This document shows positions 14,210-21,296 of a stretch of 22,132 bases of DNA, piece after piece. How positions within the stretch are numbered: position 1 is the stretch's first letter; the number at the start of each line of letters is the position of its first letter. The translations under genes were made by a program, and so were the position numbers. This DNA comes from an uncultured Eubacterium sp. GTDB taxonomy: Bacteria; Bacillota; Clostridia; Lachnospirales; Lachnospiraceae. The stretch covers positions 1 to 22,132 of the forward strand of contig URGC01000035.1 of assembly GCA_900547255.1 (NCBI GenBank). Reading direction: 5' to 3'. A model generated the notes under the pieces. It was not told where the DNA came from and made no database searches. It saw only the letters and a list, made by a program, of their open reading frames with translations.

Positions 14210-14743
14210 ATGGCAAACACTAATCCAATAGTTACAATTGAGATGGCAAATGGGGATATCATGAGAGCTGAGCTTTATCCTGAGATAGCTCCTAACACAG
14301 TTAATAACTTTATCAGCCTCGTTAAGAAGGGATATTATGATGGAGTTATCTTCCACAGAATTATTCCTGGATTCATGATTCAGGGCGGTGATCCAGACGG
14401 AACAGGAATGGGTGGCCCTGGATACTGCATCAAGGGTGAGTTCTCTCACAATGGATTTGAGAACAATCTCCTTCACACTAAGGGCGTTCTTTCTATGGCG
14501 CGTACAATGATTCCAGATTCTGCTGGTTCACAGTTCTTTATCATGCATGCCGCTGCACCTCATCTTGATGGCGAATATGCTGCATTTGGAAAACTTATCG
14601 AGGGCGAGGATGTTCTTGATAAGATTGCAACTGTAGGCACTGACTGGAACGACAGACCTATGAAGCCACAGGTTATGAACAAAGTTACAGTCGAGACATT
14701 TGGCGTAGAATACGAAGAACCTGAAAAGCTCGCAGATATGTAA
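14210..14743 (+). CDS. Cyclophilin-type peptidyl-prolyl cis-trans isomerase
   Basis: Catalyses cis-trans isomerisation of X-Pro bonds during protein folding. The start at 14210 is set by AAAGGA 8 nt upstream, giving 177 residues and no signal peptide, so it is cytoplasmic. Conserved motifs: VIFHRIIPGFMIQGGDP (with the catalytic Arg in FHR), GSQFFI, and HLDGEYAAFGKLIEG. The position equivalent to the cyclosporin-contacting Trp121 of human cyclophilin A is His (APHLDG), so drug binding is probably weak. The C terminus is extended by about 15 acidic residues (VEYEEPEKLADM). It is monocistronic, with its own promoter and a bidirectional terminator. Confidence 0.95.
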   Translation: MANTNPIVTIEMANGDIMRAELYPEIAPNTVNNFISLVKKGYYDGVIFHRIIPGFMIQGGDPDGTGMGGPGYCIKGEFSHNGFENNLLHTKGVLSMARTMIPDSAGSQFFIMHAAAPHLDGEYAAFGKLIEGEDVLDKIATVGTDWNDRPMKPQVMNKVTVETFGVEYEEPEKLADM

Positions 14744-14770
14744 GTTAAATCTAGTTTTAGCTCTATACAA

Positions 14771-14828
14771 AAAATGTGCGGGAAAAAGCCACAATTCAAA
14801 TAAAAGCTGGCTTTTTCCCGCACATTTT
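14771..14828. terminator. Bidirectional terminator between cyclophilin and flavo-diiron genes
   Basis: Arms 14771-14791 and 14808-14828 form a perfect 21-bp stem with a 16-nt loop. The stem base is AAAA/TTTT, giving U-runs on both strands. Confidence 0.92.
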
Positions 14829-14902
14829 GCATTATAAAGAAAAATCATATTTTTTATGTATTACCATAAATTCTCAATAGGCAGATACACGCATAGGGAT
14901 TA

Positions 14903-16066
14903 CTACTTTATCTCTTCCGCGAGTGTCTTCATTGCATCTATATCAGCTTCTTTGGCTGTGGACTTGATTGTAACCATTGTGTTGCATATCTCAATATTCT
15001 TCATGCCTTCAAATGCATTCTTCATCCACTTACCTGCTGTTGGAGCCCATGAACCATTCTCAACGATACCAACTTTTCTGTTCTGGTATGCCTTGTGTAA
15101 AAGTCTGTTGATGAAATCCTCCATTGGTGGGAACACGCCGCCATCATATGATGCAGCCATAACAATAAGTCTGCTGTATCTGAAAGCATCCTCTATAGCT
15201 TCTGCCATATCATCCCTTGTAAGATCAGTATAAGCAACCTTTTCAATTCCTGAATTTTTGAGAATCTCAACCATCTTCTCTGCTGCCGCCTTAGTATTGC
15301 CGTGTATTGATGCACATGCTACTAAAACGCCGTCATCCTCTGGCTGATAGCTGCTCCATACCATGTATTTGTCAATGTAATATCCAAGGTTGTCTTTAAG
15401 GATTGGTCCATGAAGAGGACATATTGTGTTAATCTCAAGTCCTGCGGCTTTCTTTAAAAGAGTCTGGACTGGCGCACCATATTTACCAACAATATTAAAA
15501 TAATATCTTCTCGCCTCGCATGCCCAGTCTTCATCTGCTGACAACGCTCCGAACTTGCCAAATGCATCTGCTGAGAACAATATCTTCTCTGTTGTCTCAT
15601 ATTCGAGCATTACCTCTGGCCAATGAACCATAGGTGCCATGATAAATCTGAGCTTATGCCTGCCTAAATCAAGCTCATCTGCCTCTGTGACTACGATACA
15701 TCTGTCATCAAGGCTGTCTATCTCGAAGAACTGTGGAAGCATAGCCTTTGCCTTGGCTGTAAGGACTATCTTCGCTGATGGATACTTGTCTGCAAGCAGC
15801 TTGATATTAGCTGCGTGGTCTGGCTCAAGATGTGATACAATAATGTAATCAACATCCCTTCCATCAAGCTCTCTTGTAAGATTAGCAAGCCATTCATCTG
15901 TCTTTCTGGCATCTATTGTGTCCATAACAGCAACTTTTTCATCCAATATCACATATGAATTATATGATATACCATTAGGTATCACGTACTGGCTCTCAAA
16001 TAAATCAAGAGTTGTGTCATCTGCACCAATGTACTTCACAGCATCTGAAATAATAATATCTGACAT
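14903..16066 (-). CDS. Flavo-diiron protein (FprA-type flavoprotein)
   Basis: Reduces O2 to water and/or nitric oxide to nitrous oxide in the cytoplasm of anaerobes, drawing electrons from rubredoxin or a similar donor. The 387-residue length is typical. Residues 1-245 are the metallo-beta-lactamase-like diiron domain with all ligands visible: H79, E81, D83 and H84 (SHLEPDH), H148, D167 (SADAFG) and H219 (PLHGP). Residues about 247-387 are a flavodoxin domain that binds FMN (phosphate loop near ASIHGNTKAA). AAGGAG lies 6 nt before the ATG. It lies 92 nt after a small membrane protein gene on the same strand, perhaps cotranscribed from 16497-16525. No rubredoxin gene is visible nearby. Confidence 0.94.
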   Translation of the reverse strand: MSDIIISDAVKYIGADDTTLDLFESQYVIPNGISYNSYVILDEKVAVMDTIDARKTDEWLANLTRELDGRDVDYIIVSHLEPDHAANIKLLADKYPSAKIVLTAKAKAMLPQFFEIDSLDDRCIVVTEADELDLGRHKLRFIMAPMVHWPEVMLEYETTEKILFSADAFGKFGALSADEDWACEARRYYFNIVGKYGAPVQTLLKKAAGLEINTICPLHGPILKDNLGYYIDKYMVWSSYQPEDDGVLVACASIHGNTKAAAEKMVEILKNSGIEKVAYTDLTRDDMAEAIEDAFRYSRLIVMAASYDGGVFPPMEDFINRLLHKAYQNRKVGIVENGSWAPTAGKWMKNAFEGMKNIEICNTMVTIKSTAKEADIDAMKTLAEEIK

Positions 16067-16158
16067 AATAATCTCCTTATCGTCTCTATTAATTTTATTA
16101 ACATTGTCTAACTCATAAATTTCTATATACCTGGAATATCTCAGGCAAAATCATAAAA

Positions 16159-16461
16159 TTATAACGGAAGCAGTATAAATGATGCAAGCATCATCACTAC
16201 ACCTACAATTATCAGAATCTTTCCTGTCTTTCGTTCTTTGACATACTGCGGATTAGATAGATCCTTCTTATCCCTGTCATCATAGAACAGATTCCACTGC
16301 TTCTTGGCATTGCTTAACTTGACAATTCCTATAAACAGCACCATCATTCCTGCAAAAAATATCATAAAGCCAATAAAAGGCGTATATGATGTTCCAGCAT
16401 GTGCTTCCGCATCATAAAAATCAATATCACCTGATATCATCGGCATTAACCAATTAATCAT
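16159..16461 (-). CDS. Small two-helix membrane protein upstream of the flavo-diiron gene
   Basis: A 100-residue protein I cannot assign to a family. It has a short polar N terminus, a helix at about 26-48, a basic and acidic central segment with WNLFYDDRDKKDLSNPQY, and a second helix at about 81-100 that ends the protein at LLPL. Both termini probably face the same side. AAAGGGG precedes the ATG by 11 nt. It has a promoter at 16497-16525 and is followed on the same strand by the flavo-diiron gene, with no clear terminator between, so an operon is likely. A role as a membrane partner in O2/NO defence is only a guess from position. Confidence 0.72.
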   Translation of the reverse strand: MINWLMPMISGDIDFYDAEAHAGTSYTPFIGFMIFFAGMMVLFIGIVKLSNAKKQWNLFYDDRDKKDLSNPQYVKERKTGKILIIVGVVMMLASFILLPL

Positions 16462-16496
16462 ATAGGTTTTCGCCCCTTTCCATCTGCATTTAAAGT

Positions 16497-16525
16497 ATTA
16501 TAACCCCTGCCCTGCATTTCCGCAA
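16497..16525 (-). promoter_or_regulatory. Promoter of the small membrane protein/flavo-diiron operon
   Basis: Minus-strand TTGCGG (16520-16525) and a perfect TATAAT (16497-16502) are spaced 17 nt. The leader is about 28 nt. Confidence 0.55.
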
Positions 16526-16597
16526 CTTAAAGTTTTCTTAAATAAATCGTGCCATTTCTTTAATACACTTCTTAATACATTCCTTTTAAAATATTTC

Positions 16598-16626
16598 TTT
16601 CAATTTCTTCCATACTAGGGTATAAT
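16598..16626 (+). promoter_or_regulatory. fba promoter
   Basis: A perfect TATAAT (16621-16626) lies 17 nt after TTTCAA (16598-16603), with a leader of about 25 nt. Just upstream, two similar TTAATACAYTTC-like units (about 16559-16582) form a tandem repeat that could bind a regulator. Confidence 0.6.
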
Positions 16627-16657
16627 ATTGGTATATTTAATTACAGGAGGTATTGAT

Positions 16658-17521
16658 ATGTTAGTTACTGCAACAGATATGCTGACAAAAGCACGCGCTA
16701 ATGGCTATGCCGTCGGTCAGTTCAATATTAACAACCTTGAGTGGACAAAGGCTATTCTTATAACAGCCCAGGAGATGAATTCACCAGTTATCCTCGGTGT
16801 ATCAGAAGGTGCTGGTAAGTACATGGGAGGATTCAAGGTAGTATCTGCCATGGTAAAAGCTCTTATCGAGGAACAGAATATCACAGTTCCTGTTGCTCTT
16901 CATCTTGATCACGGAACATATGAGGGATGCTACAAGTGTATCGAAGCTGGTTTCTCTTCAATCATGTTTGATGGTTCTCACTATCCAATCGATGAGAATA
17001 TCGCTAAGACTAAGGAACTTGTTGGTATAACTCGTGAAAAGGGTATGTCTATAGAAGCTGAAGTTGGTTCAATCGGTGGCGAGGAAGACGGCGTTATCGG
17101 TATGGGTGAATGTGCTGACCCTAATGAATGTAAGGCTATAGCAGACCTTGGTGTAACAATGCTTGCAGCAGGTATCGGTAATATTCATGGTAAGTATCCA
17201 GCTAACTGGAAGGGATTAAGCTTTGAGACTCTTGAAGCTGTCAAGGAGAAGGTTGGCATGATGCCACTCGTACTTCACGGTGGTACAGGTATCCCTGATG
17301 ATATGATTAAGAAGGCTATCAGCCTTGGCGTTGCTAAGATTAACGTTAACACAGAGTGCCAGCTTGCATTTGCTGCTGCCACAAGAAAATATGTTGAAGC
17401 TGGCAAGGACCTTGAAGGCAAGGGATTTGACCCAAGAAAGCTCTTAGCTCCTGGTACAGAAGCTATCAAAGAAACTGTACGTGAGAAGATTACTCTCTTT
17501 GGTTCAGCTAACAAGGCGTGA
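16658..17521 (+). CDS. fba: Class II fructose-1,6-bisphosphate aldolase
   Basis: Splits fructose-1,6-bisphosphate into dihydroxyacetone phosphate and glyceraldehyde-3-phosphate in glycolysis, using zinc. AGGAGG 7 nt upstream sets the start at 16658 (287 residues); the in-frame ATG at 16628 lies at the likely transcription start. Signature residues are visible: HLDHG with catalytic D84 and zinc ligand H85, H177 in GNIHGKYP, H207 in LHGGTG, and the KINVNTE phosphate-binding stretch at about 227-233. Its regular use of preferred codons fits a highly expressed gene. It has a strong -10 promoter and is followed after 45 nt by the sortase gene. A short dyad over the stop codon may limit read-through. 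Confidence 0.96.
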   Translation: MLVTATDMLTKARANGYAVGQFNINNLEWTKAILITAQEMNSPVILGVSEGAGKYMGGFKVVSAMVKALIEEQNITVPVALHLDHGTYEGCYKCIEAGFSSIMFDGSHYPIDENIAKTKELVGITREKGMSIEAEVGSIGGEEDGVIGMGECADPNECKAIADLGVTMLAAGIGNIHGKYPANWKGLSFETLEAVKEKVGMMPLVLHGGTGIPDDMIKKAISLGVAKINVNTECQLAFAAATRKYVEAGKDLEGKGFDPRKLLAPGTEAIKETVREKITLFGSANKA

Positions 17522-17534
17522 TTAGTCTAATCAC
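17518..17534 (+). terminator. Weak stem-loop over the fba stop codon
   Basis: GTGATTA and TAATCAC pair as a 7-bp stem with a 3-nt loop, followed by ATATTTTAAT. The stem is AT-rich and the U-run interrupted, so it could be a partial terminator or an mRNA 3' end. The sortase gene may be read through from fba. Confidence 0.4.
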
Positions 17535-17566
17535 ATATTTTAATAGATTTTGGAGTATTATTAATA

Positions 17567-18478
17567 ATGAAAACACTTAACACTAAATCCTACAGGATGG
17601 GACTTGCCTCTGGCGGTTCTGTGGCAGTTGACAGCGTTTCACATTCTGATAACGCTAGTACACCTGAAGATAAGAAGAGCTTCTATATCCGTATGGCTAT
17701 TATGGTTATCGCAGCTTGTATATTTGTTTTTGCTGGTTCCCAGATATTCATGATTTTCTATAAGTATCATGAAAGCGACAAGCTATACAGCAACATTTCC
17801 AATGAAGTTCTTAACTCGAATGGTCACACAACAACTATTATCGGCACTGATGGTTCAAGTGGTGATGGAACAGGCACTACAACAACTACTATTGAAGCTT
17901 TCGACTATGATCACGAAAAGCTTCTTGAAACTAATGCAGATGCTGTAGGATACATTTACATGCCAGCATCCAACATGAGACTTCCTCTTGTTCAGGGTGA
18001 GGATAACGACTACTATCTTACTCACTCATTTAACGGAACAAGCAACAGCTCAGGAACAATATTTGAGGACTGCGATATCAAAGGCGGTCTCTCAGCTACT
18101 AATGTTATCTTATATGGTCACCATATGAAGAATGATGGCATGTTCGCACCTCTCAAGTACTATGTAAGAGATGGTGCAGCTTATTACAACACTGAAGGTA
18201 ATGATGTCTTCTATATCTACACTGGCAACAGAATTATCCAGTATAAGATATTCACAGTTCATGAAGACGACCCTATCAGTCCAACTTACACATACAATTT
18301 CCCAGATGTCTCTAGTCTACGCGAATATGCACAGCAGATGAAGGACTTATCTATATATGATACTGGTGTTGACGTGTCTAATGCTACACAGGTTGTCACA
18401 TTATCAACTTGTACTGCAGCAGGCGACAGACGTATCATTGTTCAGGGAATTTATGTAGGTGAAGGTGTTTTAGATTAA
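17567..18478 (+). CDS. Class B sortase
   Basis: A cysteine transpeptidase that attaches proteins with a sorting motif to the cell wall, outside the membrane. The 303-residue product has a cytoplasmic N terminus of about 40 residues, a helix at about 41-64, a Thr/Gly/Ser-rich linker (about 86-109) and the sortase domain (about 110-300). The catalytic residues are present: H185 in LYGHHMKNDGMF, C282 in TLSTCTAAGDRR, and the arginine at 288 or 289. The GHHMKN-type motif points to class B. The start has a TTGGAG site 11 nt upstream. No substrate protein with an obvious sorting signal is in the window, so this may be a housekeeping enzyme. It follows fba by 45 nt, and I see no separate promoter. 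Confidence 0.93.
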   Translation: MKTLNTKSYRMGLASGGSVAVDSVSHSDNASTPEDKKSFYIRMAIMVIAACIFVFAGSQIFMIFYKYHESDKLYSNISNEVLNSNGHTTTIIGTDGSSGDGTGTTTTTIEAFDYDHEKLLETNADAVGYIYMPASNMRLPLVQGEDNDYYLTHSFNGTSNSSGTIFEDCDIKGGLSATNVILYGHHMKNDGMFAPLKYYVRDGAAYYNTEGNDVFYIYTGNRIIQYKIFTVHEDDPISPTYTYNFPDVSSLREYAQQMKDLSIYDTGVDVSNATQVVTLSTCTAAGDRRIIVQGIYVGEGVLD

Positions 18479-18496
18479 ATTTATTAACATTTTTAA

Positions 18497-18524
18497 AAAA
18501 ACCACTTGCAATTAATTGGTTTTT
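18497..18524 (+). terminator. Weak terminator after the sortase gene
   Basis: AAAAACCA (18497-18504) pairs with TGGTTTTT (18517-18524) around a 12-nt loop, and a T-rich stretch follows. The stem is short and AT-rich, so termination is probably partial. Confidence 0.45.
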
Positions 18525-18577
18525 GAGTTATTTTATTTAAAGACAGTGATGTCACTAATTTAACACTTTAGAACAAC

Positions 18578-18620
18578 GGCGTTCCCATTTATACTTTTGT
18601 GTGAATAGGAATGCCTTTTT
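18578..18620 (+). terminator. Terminator-like hairpin in front of glnN (possible attenuator)
   Basis: Arms 18578-18591 and 18602-18615 form a 14-nt stem (GGCGTTCC against GGAATGCC at the base, with two wobble pairs and one mismatch), followed by TTTTTAGTTTTAG. It lies 51 nt before the glnN start. I see no good promoter between it and glnN. Flanking segments can form alternative pairings: AGTGA/TCACT (18545-18556), CACTAA with TTAGTG (18553-18558 with 18625-18630), and TAACACT with AGTGTTA (18561-18567 with 18627-18633). It may simply end the sortase transcript, or it may control glnN by attenuation. Confidence 0.55.
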
Positions 18621-18671
18621 AGTTTTAGTGTTAGAATAGATTTTAATACAAATAGGAAGGAAGACAAAGAC

Positions 18672-20783
18672 ATGAGTGAATTATTCAATGTTGCCGACAT
18701 CTTCGGCGAGAACGTGTTTAACGACACAGTAATGAAAGAACGTCTGCCTAAGAACGTTTACAAGAACCTCAAGGCTGTTATGGCTGGTGAGAAAGAGCTT
18801 GAACTTGCAGATGCTGATGTAATCGCTAATGCTATGAAGGATTGGGCTATTGAGAAAGGTGCTACACATTATACACACTGGTTCCAGCCACTTACTGGTA
18901 CAACAGCAGAAAAGCATGATTCTTTCATCACAGCTCCTAAGGAAAATGGTAAGGTTCTCATGGAGTTCTCTGGTAAAGAGCTTATCAAGGGCGAGCCAGA
19001 TGCTTCATCATTCCCTTCTGGTGGATTAAGAGCTACATTTGAGGCAAGAGGATATACAGCATGGGATTGTACATCACCAGCTTTCGTACGTGAGGATGCT
19101 GCAGGTGCAACACTCTGTATCCCAACAGCTTTCTGTTCATACACAGGCGAGGCACTTGACCAGAAGACACCTCTTCTTCGTTCAATGGATGCTATCAATG
19201 AGCAGGCTTTAAGAATTGTAAGACTTTTCGGTAATACAACATCTAAGAAAGTAACTCCTTCAGTTGGTGCTGAACAGGAATACTTCATTGTTGACAGAGA
19301 TAAATATTTACAGAGAAAGGACCTTATCTTTACAGGACGTACACTTTTCGGTGCTATGCCTCCTAAGGGACAGGAGCTTGATGACCATTACTTCGGTACA
19401 ATTCCTGAAAGAATTGGTTCATTCATGAGAGATGTTAACATCGACTTATGGAAGATGGGTGTATCTGCCAAGACACAGCATAACGAAGTTGCTCCTGCAC
19501 AGCATGAGTTAGCTCCTATCTATGCACAGTGCAACACAGCTACAGATAACAACCAGCTTATGATGGAAGTATTAAAGAAGACAGCTTACCGTCACAACCT
19601 TGTTTGCCTTCTCCATGAGAAGCCATTCGCAGGTGTTAATGGTTCTGGTAAACATAACAACTGGTCTATCACAACAGATGATGGTATCAACCTTCTTGAG
19701 CCAGGTAAGACACCTCATGAGAACATCCAGTTCTTACTTGTACTCGGTGCTATCATGAAAGCTGTTGATAAGCACGCTGACCTTCTTCGTGAATCTGCAT
19801 CTAATGTAGGTAACGACCACAGATTAGGTGCTAACGAGGCACCTCCAGCTATCGTATCTATGTTCCTTGGTGAGCAGCTTGAGGACGTTATCGACCAGCT
19901 TATCGATAAGGGTGATGCTACAAGCTCAATCCAGAAGGGCAAGTTAAAGACCGGTGCTTCTACTCTTCCAGATCTTAACAGAGATGCTACAGATAGAAAC
20001 AGAACATCACCATTCGCATTCACAGGTAACAAGTTCGAGTTCAGAATGCTCGGTTCATCTGACTCAGTTGCTCCTGCCAATGTAGTACTTAACACAATCG
20101 TTGCAGAAAGCTTCAAGGAAATCGCTGATGAACTTGAAGGTGCTGAGAACTTCGATATGGCTGTACATGATCTTATCAAGAAGCTCTTCACAGACCATAA
20201 GAGAATCGTATTCAATGGTAACGGTTACTCAGATGAATGGGTTGAAGAAGCTGCAAGACGTGGTCTTCCTAACATCACTTCTATGGTTGATGCTATCCCT
20301 GCACTTGTTACAGACAAGGCAGTTAAATTATTTGAAAGCTTTGGCGTATTTACTAAGGCTGAGCTTGAGTCAAGAGTTGAGATTCAGTATGAAGCTTACT
20401 CTAAGGCTATTAACATTGAAGCTAAGTCTATGATTGATATAGCAAGCAAGCAGATTATTCCTTCAGTTATCTCTTACACAACTGAGTTAGCTGGTTCAGT
20501 AGCTGCTGTTAAGGAAGTTGGCGCAGATGCTTCTGTTCAGTCTGATTTACTTACAGAGATTTCTTCTTACTTAAAGGATATGAAATCTGCTCTTGATGCT
20601 CTTATCAAGGCTACAGATGAGTCTGCTACAATCACAGATGCTGCTACACAGGCTAAGGCTTACAGAGATAATGTAAAGACAGCTATGGATGCATTACGTG
20701 CTCCTGCTGATAAGCTTGAAATGCTTGTCGATAAAGAGTTCTGGCCATTCCCTTCATACGGCGATCTCTTATTCGAGGTTTAA
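18672..20783 (+). CDS. glnN: Type III glutamine synthetase
   Basis: Makes glutamine from glutamate, ammonia and ATP, the entry of ammonium into metabolism. Length (703 residues) marks it as type III, not the 440-470 residue type I. Features of the type III family are the N-terminal FPSGGLRATFEARGYTAWDC segment (about residues 115-134) and AEQEYF (catalytic Glu pair region, about 201-206). The others are HNEVAPAQHELAP (about 270-282), GVNGSGKHNNWSI (about 324-336), NDHRLGANEAPPA and NKFEFRMLGSSDS. All these active-site segments are intact. Preferred codons dominate, which fits strong expression. GGAAGGA precedes the ATG. It is preceded by a terminator-like hairpin that may regulate it and followed by a cluster of hairpins. 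The P-II gene at 8224-8562 is a functional relative in nitrogen control. Confidence 0.96.
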   Translation: MSELFNVADIFGENVFNDTVMKERLPKNVYKNLKAVMAGEKELELADADVIANAMKDWAIEKGATHYTHWFQPLTGTTAEKHDSFITAPKENGKVLMEFSGKELIKGEPDASSFPSGGLRATFEARGYTAWDCTSPAFVREDAAGATLCIPTAFCSYTGEALDQKTPLLRSMDAINEQALRIVRLFGNTTSKKVTPSVGAEQEYFIVDRDKYLQRKDLIFTGRTLFGAMPPKGQELDDHYFGTIPERIGSFMRDVNIDLWKMGVSAKTQHNEVAPAQHELAPIYAQCNTATDNNQLMMEVLKKTAYRHNLVCLLHEKPFAGVNGSGKHNNWSITTDDGINLLEPGKTPHENIQFLLVLGAIMKAVDKHADLLRESASNVGNDHRLGANEAPPAIVSMFLGEQLEDVIDQLIDKGDATSSIQKGKLKTGASTLPDLNRDATDRNRTSPFAFTGNKFEFRMLGSSDSVAPANVVLNTIVAESFKEIADELEGAENFDMAVHDLIKKLFTDHKRIVFNGNGYSDEWVEEAARRGLPNITSMVDAIPALVTDKAVKLFESFGVFTKAELESRVEIQYEAYSKAINIEAKSMIDIASKQIIPSVISYTTELAGSVAAVKEVGADASVQSDLLTEISSYLKDMKSALDALIKATDESATITDAATQAKAYRDNVKTAMDALRAPADKLEMLVDKEFWPFPSYGDLLFEV

Positions 20784-20789
20784 TTTAGA

Positions 20790-20867
20790 GGTTTATTTAT
20801 AAACCCAAATTCATTTTTATGAATTTGTCTTCCAATTATAGCCCCTGCATGGATTTCCATGCAGGGG
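20790..20867 (+). terminator. Cluster of three hairpins downstream of glnN
   Basis: Three successive perfect stems: GGTTTAT/ATAAACC (20790-20805); CAAATTCAT/ATGAATTTG with a TTTT loop (20806-20827); and an 11-bp GC-rich stem CCCCTGCATGG/CCATGCAGGGG with an ATTT loop (20842-20867). The last is followed by TATTATAG, with no long U-run. The set probably forms the 3' end of the glnN transcript; the strong third hairpin could also stabilise a processed end. Confidence 0.6.
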
Positions 20868-20926
20868 TATTATAGAATCCAGATACTTTACTATTAAATC
20901 ATTAACACTATAAAGGAGTTTTATCT

Positions 20927-21214
20927 ATGACACATTATGTTTTACTTAAATTCAAACCTGATTCAGATATTGATGCTATCGAAGCCTGCATAAGAAGTAC
21001 TTATGAGGAGCTTGACAAGACACTCAGCTATCTTAACAACGCAAAGGTCTACAGATGCTGTGTAGAAAGGGATTCCAATGCAGATATAATGATAAGGGTT
21101 GACCTTGATAAGAAAGAACAGCTTCAGGATTATCTGACACATCCATTACACATCAAGATGATGGACAGCTTCAATGGCAATCTCTCAGGCCGCACATCTT
21201 TTGACCATGAATAA
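20927..21214 (+). CDS. Dabb (stress-responsive A/B barrel) domain protein
   Basis: A 95-residue protein of the Dabb family (ferredoxin-like alpha/beta barrel), made up almost entirely of that domain. It starts MTHYVLLKFKPDSDID and has the closing YLTHPLHIKMMDSF motif (about residues 69-82), the conserved HPxH signature of the family. Bacterial members are poorly characterised; some act as small stress proteins or enzymes, so no reaction can be assigned. AAAGGAG 8 nt upstream supports the start. It stands alone between the glnN hairpins and a bidirectional terminator. I see no convincing promoter in the 59-nt gap after the third hairpin, so it may depend on read-through from glnN. Confidence 0.85.
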   Translation: MTHYVLLKFKPDSDIDAIEACIRSTYEELDKTLSYLNNAKVYRCCVERDSNADIMIRVDLDKKEQLQDYLTHPLHIKMMDSFNGNLSGRTSFDHE

Positions 21215-21221
21215 TCAATCC

Positions 21222-21282
21222 CTAAATATAAAATCCCCCATGACTGCATATAGAATACAGCCATGGGGGATTTTATATTTAG
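21222..21282. terminator. Bidirectional terminator between the Dabb and thrS genes
   Basis: Perfect 21-bp arms (21222-21242 and 21262-21282) with an 19-nt loop. The base of the stem is AT-rich (CTAAATATAAAAT) and the top is CCCCCATG, giving U-rich ends on both strands. It serves both convergent genes. Confidence 0.9.
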
Positions 21283-21296
21283 GTTGTAAGCACTAT

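Noticed and set aside
14528..14848. Minus-strand open frames across the cyclophilin gene and its terminator.
   Set aside because: They run antisense to a clear cyclophilin gene and through a perfect terminator, with no start signals.
18541..18620. ANTAR-type antitermination element or known glutamine riboswitch before glnN.
   Set aside because: I cannot find the paired hexaloop hairpins of ANTAR targets or a glutamine-riboswitch core; only a generic terminator-like stem and alternative pairings are visible.
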